Shown: positions 32,924-41,210 of the stretch, piece by piece
How the letters are laid out: every line of letters starts with the position of its first letter
Numbering within the stretch: position 1 is the first letter of the stretch
Source: Sphingomonas telluris
Lineage (GTDB): Bacteria > Pseudomonadota > Alphaproteobacteria > Sphingomonadales > Sphingomonadaceae
Direction: 5' to 3'
DNA length: 64,000 nt
NCBI RefSeq assembly: GCF_022568775.1
Contig: NZ_JAKZHW010000001.1
Span: 1,612,001 to 1,676,000 of the forward strand
Notes under the pieces: model-generated
What the model was told of the DNA's origin: nothing
Seen by the model: only the letters and a program-made list of their open reading frames with translations
The model's database searches: none
Program-made: the position numbers and the translations under genes

Positions 32924-33663
32924 GTCGCGAGGAACTCCTTCAGCTCGGGGATGGCGATCAGCCGGTCGTGGAAGACGGTCGCGGCGAGCGCGCCGCTGGC
33001 GCCAGCATCGAATGCCTCACGGAAATGTTCGGGCGCACCCGCGCCGCCCGATGCGATCACCGGCACGGTGACGGCGTCGACTACCTCTTTCGTGTGCGCG
33101 ATGTCGTAGCCAGTCCGGACGCCGTCGTTGCGCATGCAGTTGAGCACGATCTCGCCAGCGCCGCGGTCGACCGCCTCGCGCAGCCAGTCGAGCGTGCGAC
33201 GCCCGGTGTCGCGGCTGCGGTCCGGGCGGCCAGTATATTGCTGGACGAAGTAATCGCCATCGCGCGAGTAGGTGTCGACGCCGATCACGACACACTGGCT
33301 CCCGAAGGCGCTGGCGAGTTCGTCGATTAGCTCGGGCCGCTCCAGCGCGGGCGAATTGATTGACACCTTGTCCGCGCCCGCGGCGAGCCACGCGGAAGCC
33401 TCGTCACGGCTGCGCAAACCGCCCGCGACGGCGAAGGGAATGTCGATCACCGCCGCGATGCGGTGAACCCACTCGCTCGACAGCGAGCGGCCCTCCGCAC
33501 TCGCGCTGATGTCGTAGAAGACGAGCTCGTCCGCGCCTTCCTCACGGTAGCGCAGCGCCTGCTCGACAATGTCGCCGGCGTCGCGGTGGTCGCGGAACTT
33601 TACGCCTTTGACTACGCGGCCGTCCTTCACGTCGAGGCAGGGGATGATCCTACGCGCGGGCAA
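32899..33663 (-). CDS. hisF: Imidazole glycerol phosphate synthase, cyclase subunit (254 aa)
   Basis: TIM-barrel cyclase working with His[16 protein letters not shown] (6-20) with a catalytic Asp; [43 protein letters not shown]. The only sensible start is TTG 33663, with a strong GAGGAGG 9 nt upstream, overlapping hisA by 14 nt. Wording such as INSPAL, QYTG and TLDWLREA matches gamma/Bacteroidetes-type HisF rather than the alphaproteobacterial form (visual judgement). Confidence 0.95.
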   Translation of the reverse strand: MPARRIIPCLDVKDGRVVKGVKFRDHRDAGDIVEQALRYREEGADELVFYDISASAEGRSLSSEWVHRIAAVIDIPFAVAGGLRSRDEASAWLAAGADKVSINSPALERPELIDELASAFGSQCVVIGVDTYSRDGDYFVQQYTGRPDRSRDTGRRTLDWLREAVDRGAGEIVLNCMRNDGVRTGYDIAHTKEVVDAVTVPVIASGGAGAPEHFREAFDAGASGALAATVFHDRLIAIPELKEFLATCGIEVRR

Positions 33664-34369
33664 GGCCGAGAGCCTCCTCGAGCGCGATGCGGCCTTCCCA
33701 CAGCGCCTTGCCGATGATCGCGCCGTCGGTGTTGAGCCGCTCCAGGTCGCTCAGCGACGAAACCCCGCCTGACGCTTGCACCGCCAGCTGCGGCAAACGC
33801 CGTCCAATCTCTTCGTACAGGTCGACGTTCGGGCCCTGGAGCATGCCGTCCCGGCCGATGTCGGTCACGAGGAGGTGCCGCACATCCGGGTAGAGTGCGG
33901 CGACGTCCCAGAGGCTCTGACCGGTGTCCTCGGTCCAGCCTGCGACGGCCACAAGCGGCGTTCCTTTGACAAGGCGTACGTCAAGCGAAAGCACGATGCG
34001 ATTGGCGCTAAAGTCGTCGATCCAGGCACGAACCACGTCCGGACGCTTCACCGCAAGGCTCCCGACCACGATCCGGGAGACACCAGCGTCGAACATGCGC
34101 GCAAGCTGGTCGCGCTCGCGGTAGCCACCGGCAACCTGCAGCCTCAGCGGCGCGGAGCGCGCGAGCTCCGCAATGACGTCGTGTTGCACCGGCTGCCCGG
34201 CCTTCGCTCCATCAAGATCGACGACGTGCGCCCACTCGGCACCGGCGGCGGCAAAGCTCCGCAACGCCTCTAGCGGCTCGGTCGGATACGCGGTGACCTC
34301 GTCGAAGCGCCCCTGCTGAAGGCGCACTGCGCGGCCACCGATCAGGTCCATCGCGGGATAGATGATCAT
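33650..34369 (-). CDS. hisA: ProFAR isomerase (239 aa)
   Basis: Phosphoribosylformimino-AICAR phosphate isomerase, a TIM barrel. [17 protein letters not shown] with catalytic Asp8; VVGSLAVK; second catalytic Asp in [20 protein letters not shown] 34369 overlaps the hisH stop (ATGA); a 24-codon upstream extension lies within hisH. Order hisH-hisA-hisF is the conserved core of his operons. Confidence 0.96.
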   Translation of the reverse strand: MIIYPAMDLIGGRAVRLQQGRFDEVTAYPTEPLEALRSFAAAGAEWAHVVDLDGAKAGQPVQHDVIAELARSAPLRLQVAGGYRERDQLARMFDAGVSRIVVGSLAVKRPDVVRAWIDDFSANRIVLSLDVRLVKGTPLVAVAGWTEDTGQSLWDVAALYPDVRHLLVTDIGRDGMLQGPNVDLYEEIGRRLPQLAVQASGGVSSLSDLERLNTDGAIIGKALWEGRIALEEALGLARA

Positions 34370-34944
34370 GCGACGAACGCCTGAAGAAACCGCGATCCGA
34401 CGACCCCGGAGCGCTCGGGGTGAAACTGCGCGCCGAGCCAATTGCCCTGCCGGACCACGGCCGGAATCCTGGTCCCGTAATCAGCGGTGGCGACTGTCGC
34501 CGGACCGTCCTCGCACGCATAGCCATGAGCGAAATAGACGTAGTCCCCGCTGTCGACTCCCAAGTCCGGATCGGTCACCTTGACCTTGCTCCAACCCATG
34601 TGCGGCACGGGCATGCCCGGTGCGGGCCGAAGCTGCCGGACCCTGCCGGGGATGATGCCGAGGCATTCGGTCTCGGCTTCCGCGCTGCGGTCGAACAGCA
34701 ATTGCATGCCGAGGCATATCCCGAGCGCAGGCTGTTCCAGCGAGCGCAAGCAATCGCGAAGGCCGCGTTCCGCAAGCCGCTCCATCGCATGACCCGCCGC
34801 ACCTACGCCGGGAAGAACCACGCGGTCGGCGCCCGCGATCTCCCCGGCGTCAGCGGTGACCATCGGCGACACGCCGAGCCTCTCGAAGGCCAGCTGGATC
34901 GAACCGATGTTTCCGTACGCCAGATCGACGATGGCCAGTTTCAC
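34366..34944 (-). CDS. hisH: Imidazole glycerol phosphate synthase, glutaminase subunit (192 aa)
   Basis: Class I glutamine amidotransferase delivering ammonia to HisF. N-terminus KLAIVDLAYGNIGSI, oxyanion-region LPGVGA, nucleophile Cys77 in GICLGMQLL, and QFHPERSG near residue 173 supplying His and Glu. It overlaps hisCB and hisA by ATGA. Confidence 0.96.
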   Translation of the reverse strand: MKLAIVDLAYGNIGSIQLAFERLGVSPMVTADAGEIAGADRVVLPGVGAAGHAMERLAERGLRDCLRSLEQPALGICLGMQLLFDRSAEAETECLGIIPGRVRQLRPAPGMPVPHMGWSKVKVTDPDLGVDSGDYVYFAHGYACEDGPATVATADYGTRIPAVVRQGNWLGAQFHPERSGVVGSRFLQAFVA

Positions 34945-36596
34945 AACACGCCCTTGGTGCTGGGCAGCGCATCGCCCTCACGGCGAATGGCGTCGCGCAG
35001 CGCACGGCCGAACGCCTTGAAGCAGGCTTCGGTCTTGTGGTGGTCGTTCTCGCCGTCGACCTTGACGTGGATCGCGGCGCCCATGCTGTCCGCAAGCGAG
35101 CGGAAGACGTGGCGCGTCATCTGCGTCGGATAATCGCCGATGCTTGGCTGGGCGAACTCGCCCTCGAAGCGGCAATAAGGGCGTCCTGACAGGTCGATGA
35201 GGACCTGGGCCTCCGCTTCGTCCATCGGCAAAGTGAAGCCGAAGCGACGGATGCCGCGCTTGTCCCCGAGCGCTTGGGAGAGCGCCGTTCCGAGGGCGAT
35301 GGCGCAATCCTCGATGCTGTGGTGGGCATCGATTTCCGTGTCGCCGTCGCAATCGAGGACGAGGCTGAATCCGCCATGGGCGGCGACCTGGTCCAGCATG
35401 TGATCGTAGAACGGAACGCCCGTGTCGATCTTGCGCGGAGCGGCGCGGTCGAGGTCCACCGCGACGGCGATTTCCGTTTCCTTGGTGTCGCGAACGACTT
35501 CCGCACGGCGCGATGCGGAGGCCTCCAGGTTCACGCCGAATGCGCTGAGGAGCGCATCATTCTCCGCATCCGCACCGATGGTGATGCGAACGCCGCCTGG
35601 CGCAGCATTAGGGCGAAAGCGGACGCGGATACCGAGCGCGCGAAGCCTCGCCGCCAGCGCCGGGGCGTCGTCGACTTCCAGGAAGAGGAAGTTGCCGCCA
35701 CTGCCATGCACCCGGCGCACGATGGGCGAGCTTTGGAGCGCCTCCGCAAGCCGGTCGCGATCGGCTTTCAGCCGCTCGATGCGCTCCTCATGAACCGAAC
35801 GACGCGAGGGTGAGAGCGCCGCCATGGCGGCGTCCACGGAGAGGCTGGGCATCGGATAGGGCGGCAGGGCGCGGGCTGCGATTTCGATGAGGCCGGGCTC
35901 GCCGATTGCGCAGCCCACGCGCGCACCCGCCAGGCCAAAGGCCTTCGACAGGGTCTTCAGGACGACGAGATTGGGCCGACGAGTGGCCTCTGTCGCGAGA
36001 CTCGGCGTGGTCGAGAAGTCGAGATAGGCCTCGTCCGCGACGATGATCGTGTTTGGAAGCGCGTCGGCGATTTTCAGGATCGCGGCGGGATCGACCTCGT
36101 TCCCGGTCGGGTTGTTCGGCGTGCAGATGAAGGCGAGCCTGAGGTTCTGCTCCTCTCCCACCGCGGCCAGAAAGGCATCGGCATCGAAGTCGAAGCCGTT
36201 CGTCAGCTTCGCCTCGACCAGGCGCGCGCCCTGAAGCCGGACGAAGTGCGCATAGGCAGAGAAACTCGGCGTGCAGATGGCGACGGCGTCCGTGCCCGGC
36301 CGGCAGTAGGAGCGGATGAGTATGTCGATCGCGTCGTCGGCACCGCGCGTGATGACGAGATTTGCGGGTTGGACGCCGTAGAGCGCAGCCAGCGCTGCCT
36401 TCAGCTTCGACGGCTGCGGCTCGGGATAGCGGTTGACGCTGGCCGCGAGCGGTCCCTCGACGAGCGGCGGAAAGGGGTTCTCGTTCGCGTCGAGACGGAT
36501 GGCGTTCGGATTCGCCAGCGCATTGTTGGCCGCGATGTCGAACGGCTCGAGAGCGAGCACTTCGGGACGGGCGAGGCGTTCGGCGAGCGAAGTCAT
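34941..36596 (-). CDS. hisC: HisC-HisB fusion: histidinol-phosphate aminotransferase + imidazoleglycerol-phosphate dehydratase (551 aa)
   Basis: A single open frame. Residues 1-355 form a complete class I/II aminotransferase (LDANENPFPPL 35-45, TPNNPTGNEV about 159-168, PLP Lys218 in TLSKAFG, GVRIT near the end). Residues about 362-551 form a complete IGP dehydratase (FYDHMLDQVAAHGG about 396-409, DAHHSIEDCAIALG about 423-436, ENDHHKTEACFK about 516-527). The linker is only about a dozen residues (VNLEASASRRAEV). The HAD phosphatase half of enteric HisB is absent. All metal and PLP residues are present, so both activities are expected. ATG 36596 overlaps hisD. Confidence 0.93.
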   Translation of the reverse strand: MTSLAERLARPEVLALEPFDIAANNALANPNAIRLDANENPFPPLVEGPLAASVNRYPEPQPSKLKAALAALYGVQPANLVITRGADDAIDILIRSYCRPGTDAVAICTPSFSAYAHFVRLQGARLVEAKLTNGFDFDADAFLAAVGEEQNLRLAFICTPNNPTGNEVDPAAILKIADALPNTIIVADEAYLDFSTTPSLATEATRRPNLVVLKTLSKAFGLAGARVGCAIGEPGLIEIAARALPPYPMPSLSVDAAMAALSPSRRSVHEERIERLKADRDRLAEALQSSPIVRRVHGSGGNFLFLEVDDAPALAARLRALGIRVRFRPNAAPGGVRITIGADAENDALLSAFGVNLEASASRRAEVVRDTKETEIAVAVDLDRAAPRKIDTGVPFYDHMLDQVAAHGGFSLVLDCDGDTEIDAHHSIEDCAIALGTALSQALGDKRGIRRFGFTLPMDEAEAQVLIDLSGRPYCRFEGEFAQPSIGDYPTQMTRHVFRSLADSMGAAIHVKVDGENDHHKTEACFKAFGRALRDAIRREGDALPSTKGVL

Positions 36597-37888
36597 GCCG
36601 CCACCTGCAGCCGCGCGTCGGCGGCCCGTGCATGGGCTTCCAGCGCTTCCATGCGCGCCAGCACGGCGGCAGGGCGCGCAATCTTGCTCGCGGCGTCCGC
36701 AGTCACGGTCTGGACGCTCATCGCCTTGAGGAACGTGTAGACGGAGACGCCTCCCCAAGCGCGCGCCGCGCCGTCTGTCGGAAGGACGTGGCTCGAGCCG
36801 GCGAGATAGTCGCCGAAGGTCTCGGCGGCGAAGGGACCTGCGAAGACTGCTCCGGCATTGCGAATGCCGGCGATGAGGGCTGCGCTAGGCTCGACGGCGA
36901 GCGACAGGTGTTCGGGCGCGTAGGCGTTGGCGACTTCCACGGCTTGGTCGAGGTCAGCCACTTCGATGATCCGGGATCGCTTGAGCGAAGCCTCGGTGAT
37001 GTCACGGCGAGGCAACGAACGCGCTCGGTCCTCGACGATCGTTGAAACCGTGTCGGCCAGCGCCGACGAGCAGCTGACCAGCAAGACCTGAGCGCTGGCA
37101 TCATGCTCGGCCTGACTCAGCAGATCGGCGGCTACGAGTTGGGCGTCCGAGCTGTCGTCCGCGATCACCAATAGTTCACTTGGTCCGGCAGGCATGTCGA
37201 TTGCCGGGCCGCCGACCTCACCCGAGACGAGGCGCTTGGCCTCGGCGACCCAGGCGTTGCCGGGACCGCAGATCTTGTCGATCTTCTTGATACCGCCCGC
37301 ACCGTAGGCCAGCGCAGCAATCGCCTGCGCGCCGCCGACCGTCCAGATCCGCCGAATGCCCGACAAATCCGCCGCGAGGGCGATTAGGTCATCGAGCCCG
37401 CCCTCCGGTCGTGGCGGGGTGACCGCCACGATCTCGCGAACGCCGGCGGCGCGCGCAGGAATTGCGAGCATCAGGAGCGATGAGAAGAGCGGAGTCCTTC
37501 CGCCCGGAATATAGAGACCGACGCGATCGATCGCCCGCCAGGTCTTCGTCACCGTCAATCCGGGAACCGTCTCCAGTGAGAAATCTTTCGGGAGGCTTGC
37601 CTCGTGGAAACCGCGGATGCGCTCGGCCGCGAATTCCATGGCCTCGACTTGTTCGGGGGAGAGACGCTGGCGGGCGGCTTCCGCGAGCGGAGCGACTTCG
37701 ACTTCGCGGGGCTCCTCGCCGTCCAGCTCGAAGGCAATCTCGGCGAGGCCCGCCCAGCTGCGCGTGCGCACTTCCTCCACGATTGAGCGGACCTTCGCCT
37801 GCAGCTGCTCGTCAACGCGCTGCAACGGCCGCGCAAGCGCTTCGCTACGCCCGTCCGCGTCCAGGTCCTTCCAGACGAGCCGCTTCAC
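36593..37888 (-). CDS. hisD: Histidinol dehydrogenase (431 aa)
   Basis: NAD-dependent Zn enzyme for the last two oxidations to histidine. GLYIPGGRTPLFSSL, GGAQAIAALAYG, CGPGNAWVAEAKRLV, DMPAGPSE; Zn-ligand region LLSQAEHDASA and catalytic Glu-His in AYAPEHLSL. GTG 37888 overlaps the hisG stop; a long upstream open frame is a shadow of hisG. The stop overlaps hisCB by ATGA. Confidence 0.97.
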   Translation of the reverse strand: MKRLVWKDLDADGRSEALARPLQRVDEQLQAKVRSIVEEVRTRSWAGLAEIAFELDGEEPREVEVAPLAEAARQRLSPEQVEAMEFAAERIRGFHEASLPKDFSLETVPGLTVTKTWRAIDRVGLYIPGGRTPLFSSLLMLAIPARAAGVREIVAVTPPRPEGGLDDLIALAADLSGIRRIWTVGGAQAIAALAYGAGGIKKIDKICGPGNAWVAEAKRLVSGEVGGPAIDMPAGPSELLVIADDSSDAQLVAADLLSQAEHDASAQVLLVSCSSALADTVSTIVEDRARSLPRRDITEASLKRSRIIEVADLDQAVEVANAYAPEHLSLAVEPSAALIAGIRNAGAVFAGPFAAETFGDYLAGSSHVLPTDGAARAWGGVSVYTFLKAMSVQTVTADAASKIARPAAVLARMEALEAHARAADARLQVAA

Positions 37889-38775
37889 AGCATCATCTTT
37901 TCGATCGGCACGACGAGAATGGCTGAGGCCCCTGCGCCCTTCAGCTTCTGGAGCGTCTCCCAGAAGACCGATTCCTGGCACACCGCGTGCACCGCAAAGT
38001 GACCGGGCCGGCCATGCAGCGGCAGGATCGTCGGCGCCTCCGCCCCGGGCAGAAGCGAGGTGATGCGCTCCAGCGCCTCCTCGCTCGCGTTGAGCATGAT
38101 GTATTTGGATTCCTTGGTCGCCAGCACGCCGTCGATGCGGCTCAGGAGCTGACCGGCAATCGCCTCGCGCTCCTCGTCGAGCGGCTTGCGCGTGCGGATC
38201 AGCACCGCCTGGCTGTTCAGGACAGTCTCGACCGGGCGGAGGCCATTGGCCTCCAGGGTCGCGCCGGTCGACACGAGGTCGCAAATATAAGGCGCGATCT
38301 CTAGGCGGGGAGCCAGCTCCACGGCGCCTTTCATCTGCACCACCTCGGCGTCGACCTTCCGCTCGTCGAGGAAGCGGCGAAGGAGGCGCGGATAGGAGGT
38401 CGCGATGCGCTGGCCCGAGAGCGATTGGACGCCCTCGTACGGAAGGCGCTCCGGCGCGGCGATGCGCAGGCTGCACTGCCCGAACCCGAGTTCCGCCAGC
38501 ACGTCGAACCCCCGCTCGTTGGAGCCAAGGGCGAATTCCTCGAGCACGTTCTGGCCGACGATGCCGAGCTCGCAGGCGCCGTCGCTGACGAAGGTCGGGA
38601 TGTCGTCGTCGCGCACGAACATCAGGTCCGCGGGGAAGTTCGCCGCCCTCGCGCTGAGGCTGTTCTTCCCGGCTTCGATGCGCAGGCCCGACTCCCGGAG
38701 CAGGTCGCGGCTGAGGTCGGACAGGCGGCCCGATCTCTGGAGCGCGATGTGGAGACGGCTGCGATCAACGAGCAT
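37885..38775 (-). CDS. hisG: ATP phosphoribosyltransferase, long form (296 aa)
   Basis: First enzyme of histidine synthesis. The catalytic part (RLHIALQRSGRLSD, VRDDDIPTFVSDGACELGIV, the PRPP loop LVSTGATLEANG) is followed by the ACT-like histidine-sensing domain (about 225-296, ending IEKMML). This is the long HisG found in enterobacteria and Bacteroidetes. Many alphaproteobacteria instead use a short HisG with HisZ. ATG 38775 overlaps the TrpR-like gene by 11 nt; an ORF extension to 38880 lies within that gene. Confidence 0.96.
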   Translation of the reverse strand: MLVDRSRLHIALQRSGRLSDLSRDLLRESGLRIEAGKNSLSARAANFPADLMFVRDDDIPTFVSDGACELGIVGQNVLEEFALGSNERGFDVLAELGFGQCSLRIAAPERLPYEGVQSLSGQRIATSYPRLLRRFLDERKVDAEVVQMKGAVELAPRLEIAPYICDLVSTGATLEANGLRPVETVLNSQAVLIRTRKPLDEEREAIAGQLLSRIDGVLATKESKYIMLNASEEALERITSLLPGAEAPTILPLHGRPGHFAVHAVCQESVFWETLQKLKGAGASAILVVPIEKMML

Positions 38776-39094
38776 TGGACTTGCCCAAAGCATCGATGGC
38801 GCTGCGATAGCCCTGATGCGGCTCCTGCCGCAGGAAACGCCCGACCCGCACGATCGTCGTCGTGCTGACGCCGGTCCCATCGTGGATATCCCGATAGGAA
38901 AGGTCGGTGCCGTCGAGCAGGCGCGCGACGTGCCAGCGTTCCGCCAGCGCGCGAAGCTCCGACGGCGTGCACAGGTCCCGCAGCAGCCGTCCCATCTCTT
39001 CGCGAGTCCGCGGCGTCAGCAGCGCATCGCACAGCTGATCCGTCAGCTTCTCCACGTCCTTGGTGGGCGCCAATGCTGTCGTCGTTACGGCCAT
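38765..39094 (-). CDS. TrpR-like (YerC/YecD family) DNA-binding protein, candidate his regulator (109 aa)
   Basis: A small helical protein. The segment EMGRLLRDLCTPSELRALAE and the HTH SYRDIHDGTGVSTTTIVRVG (about 71-90) match the Trp-repressor superfamily's YerC/YecD group. It is the first gene of the his operon and overlaps hisG. Members of this group have been proposed as histidine-pathway repressors, so local autoregulation is plausible. An inverted repeat straddles the -10 box just upstream (39098-39123). Whether it senses histidine, tryptophan or nothing cannot be told. ATG 39094 is chosen over an upstream in-frame ATG at 39136. Confidence 0.85.
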   Translation of the reverse strand: MAVTTTALAPTKDVEKLTDQLCDALLTPRTREEMGRLLRDLCTPSELRALAERWHVARLLDGTDLSYRDIHDGTGVSTTTIVRVGRFLRQEPHQGYRSAIDALGKSNAR

Positions 39095-39097
39095 TTT

Positions 39098-39123
39098 GTT
39101 CCAACGTGTTAATATAGTGGAAC
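39098..39123 (-). promoter_or_regulatory. Inverted repeat over -10 box of his operon promoter (candidate operator)
   Basis: On the minus strand GTTCCA and TGGAAC (6-bp perfect arms) flank 14 nt containing TATATT (39116-39111), a good -10 hexamer. The site ends 4 bp before the regulator's start codon. This position would suit repression by the TrpR-like protein. The -35 box (perhaps TTTCGT, 18 nt upstream) is weak. Confidence 0.55.
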
Positions 39124-39187
39124 GCTGATAGCGCACGAAACGGAGGAGTCAACCACGACCCCGCTGCGTCAGCGATGGGTGGCGCGG

Positions 39188-39637
39188 CTAGCTGTTGCGG
39201 TCGCAGAGGAAACGGACCGCGTACCGGTATCCTTCGACCCCGAGCCCGGAGATGACGCCCACGGCCGCAGAGGTGGTCAGCGTCTCCGCCCGCCAGGATT
39301 CGGCACGCGCGTGAATATTGCTGATGTGCACCTCGACGACCGGTGCGGTGCAGGCTTTCAGAGCATCGAGGACGGGCACAGAGTAGGAGCAGCCCGCCGG
39401 ATTGATGACGATGCCTGCGGATTTGCGGGCAGCCTGGATCTGCCCGATCAGTTCCGCCTCGCTGTTGGTCTGGCTGAAGGTCAGCCCGATGCCCGCGCCT
39501 TCGGCGGCTTCGCGGCAGAGGGCCTCGACGTCGGCGAGCGTCGCCGTGCCGTAGATCTCCGGCTCCCGCTCGCCGAGCAGGTTCAGGTTCGGGCCGTTCA
39601 GAACGTGAATCGCTTGCCCGCCTTTGTTCTCCGCCAC
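39188..39637 (-). CDS. aroQ: 3-Dehydroquinate dehydratase, type II (149 aa)
   Basis: The third step of the shikimate pathway. VLNGPNLNLLGEREPEIYG carries the family Asn, Arg and Tyr; NPAGCSYSVPVLDALK and VHISNIHARAESWR complete the active site. GTG 39637 is favoured: the GAGGGCGAGA purine stretch precedes it and it gives the usual length of about 150 residues. The open frame continues to 39706. Lies 93 bp upstream of the TrpR-like gene, same strand, and is divergent from lysA. Confidence 0.94.
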   Translation of the reverse strand: MAENKGGQAIHVLNGPNLNLLGEREPEIYGTATLADVEALCREAAEGAGIGLTFSQTNSEAELIGQIQAARKSAGIVINPAGCSYSVPVLDALKACTAPVVEVHISNIHARAESWRAETLTTSAAVGVISGLGVEGYRYAVRFLCDRNS

Positions 39638-39657
39638 TCTCGCCCTCGTTTCCGTCG

Positions 39658-39690
39658 AATTGGATCCCGAACAGTGTCGGGTATCCGATT
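39658..39690. promoter_or_regulatory. Strong hairpin in the aroQ-lysA intergenic region
   Basis: A 13-nt left arm (39658-39670, ending GGATCCCGA) pairs with TCGGG-T-ATCCGATT (39677-39690), with one G-U pair and one bulged base and a six-base ACAGTG loop. No U-tract follows on either strand, so it is not a terminator. It may be an operator or a leader structure for either divergent gene. Confidence 0.4.
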
Positions 39691-39733
39691 CCACTTGGCA
39701 ATCCATGCTGCGGTGCAGCGATTCGCTTGCATC

Positions 39734-39755
39734 CCAAACGCAAGCATGCGTTTGG
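39734..39755 (+). promoter_or_regulatory. Hairpin immediately upstream of lysA
   Basis: CCAAACGC (39734-39741) and GCGTTTGG (39748-39755) form an 8-bp stem ending 7 nt before the lysA ATG. A competing pairing, GCTTGC (39725-39730) with GCAAGC (39740-39745), is mutually exclusive with it. The lysA ribosome-binding site is not otherwise obvious, so folding could affect translation. Confidence 0.4.
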
Positions 39756-39762
39756 CGTTCGG

Positions 39763-41034
39763 ATGGACCATTTCCAGCTGCGAAACGGCGAGCTCTACTG
39801 CGAAGACGTGCCGCTCGCAGAGATCGCGGAAGCCGTCGAAACGCCGGCCTATATCTATTCCACGGCCACGCTCGTCCGCCACGTGGAAGTGCTCCAATCG
39901 GCGCTCCATGGGATACCGAATCCGCTGATCGCCTATGCGGTGAAGGCCAATCCCAACGCAGCAGTGCTGGCGACTCTCGCGCAGCTCGGGCTGGGCGCGG
40001 ATGTCGTCTCCGGAGGAGAGATACAGCGGTCGCTCGCGGCGGGTATCCCTGCCGAGAAGATCGTGTTTTCCGGCGTCGGCAAGACGGAAGCGGAGATGCG
40101 GTACGCGCTCGAGGTCGGCGTCTTCCAGTTCAATCTAGAATCGCTCGACGAGGCAGACACGCTCTCGAGCGTCGCGACGTCGACGGGCGTCCGTGCACCC
40201 GTCGCGTTCCGCGTGAACCCGGACGTCGCCGCCGACACGCACGCGAAGATCACGACCGGCGTTGCGGAGAGCAAGTTCGGAATCGCCATCGACGATGCGC
40301 CGGCCGCCTACGCTCACGCCTCGGCCCTGCCCGGCCTGTCGATCCAGGGCGTCGCGGTGCACATCGGCAGCCAGCTCACAAACCTTGCGCCGCTCGAACA
40401 GGCGTTCACCAAGGTCGGCGAGCTGATCGCCAAGCTGCGTTCCGAAGGCCGCGACATCCGCGTGGCCGATCTCGGCGGCGGTCTGGGCGTTCCGTATAAT
40501 CCCGATCTGCCGCACCCGCCGTCGCCGGAAGACTATGGAGAGATGGTCCGCCGCATCACGCGCGATTGGGACGTACGGCTGCTGTTCGAGCCCGGCCGGC
40601 TCATCGTGGGCAATGCCGGCGTCCTCCTGTCGCGGGTGGTCCGCGTGAAGCCCGGCGCCGCGCATCCGTTCGTCATCGTGGACGCGGCCATGAACGATCT
40701 CATGCGGCCGGCGCTTTACGACGCGTGGCACAAGATCGACGCCGTGCGCCCGACCGGCGAACAATGGACCGCGAACGTGGTCGGGCCCGTCTGCGAGACC
40801 GGCGATACGTTCGCCACCGCCCGGAAGATGGACCGCACATCAGCCGGCGATCTCGTCGCCTTCAAGACGGCAGGCGCCTACGCCGCGGCCATGTCGAGCA
40901 CCTACAACTCCCGGCCGCTGACGCCAGAGGTGCTCGTCGACGGGTCAAGCTGGGCGATCATCCGCCCGCGGGTCGGCATTGAATCCCTCATCGCTGCGGA
41001 CCGCATTCCCGACTGGTTGAAAGCCACAGCGTAG
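39763..41034 (+). CDS. lysA: Diaminopimelate decarboxylase (423 aa)
   Basis: PLP enzyme for the last step of lysine synthesis. Fold III barrel: PLP-lysine Lys61 in AYAVKANPNA, HIGSQLTN, DLGGGLGVPY, EPGRLIVGNAG; substrate-contact cysteine in VCETGDTFA; AAMSSTYNSRP near the C-terminus. ATG 39763 gives the usual length; a TTG 36 nt upstream falls inside the hairpin region. It stands alone, with a 176-bp gap before the efflux genes. Confidence 0.96.
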   Translation: MDHFQLRNGELYCEDVPLAEIAEAVETPAYIYSTATLVRHVEVLQSALHGIPNPLIAYAVKANPNAAVLATLAQLGLGADVVSGGEIQRSLAAGIPAEKIVFSGVGKTEAEMRYALEVGVFQFNLESLDEADTLSSVATSTGVRAPVAFRVNPDVAADTHAKITTGVAESKFGIAIDDAPAAYAHASALPGLSIQGVAVHIGSQLTNLAPLEQAFTKVGELIAKLRSEGRDIRVADLGGGLGVPYNPDLPHPPSPEDYGEMVRRITRDWDVRLLFEPGRLIVGNAGVLLSRVVRVKPGAAHPFVIVDAAMNDLMRPALYDAWHKIDAVRPTGEQWTANVVGPVCETGDTFATARKMDRTSAGDLVAFKTAGAYAAAMSSTYNSRPLTPEVLVDGSSWAIIRPRVGIESLIAADRIPDWLKATA

Positions 41035-41107
41035 AGAGGAACCCAGACGAAGATCATCGCCTTGTAACAATCGGCGTTAGATTTGCGTTGGATTTTTCCA
41101 GGTCCGC

Positions 41108-41132
41108 GTTTCGATTAGTTGTTTGTCGAAAC
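41108..41132. promoter_or_regulatory. Inverted repeat upstream of RND efflux operon (candidate operator)
   Basis: GTTTCGA (41108-41114) and TCGAAAC (41126-41132) are 7-bp perfect arms around an 11-nt spacer, about 80 bp before the adaptor gene. Spacing of arm centres suits a dimeric repressor. No regulator gene is adjacent. The remaining gap 41035-41210 holds no gene. Confidence 0.42.
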
Positions 41133-41210
41133 TGATAGGCCATCCGTCGAACGAAGGGACCTAACCCTGCTTGCAACTCAGGTTAAATCTGCCCAGAGCC
41201 CCGCGTCCGC

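Noticed and set aside
36593..38476. A 627-codon reading of hisD extending across hisG
   Set aside because: The extra 196 codons are hisG in another frame. The GTG at 37888 with a GTGA overlap gives a normal-length histidinol dehydrogenase.
41035..41210. Possible terminator after lysA
   Set aside because: T-rich stretches occur (around 41092), but no stable GC-rich stem precedes them.
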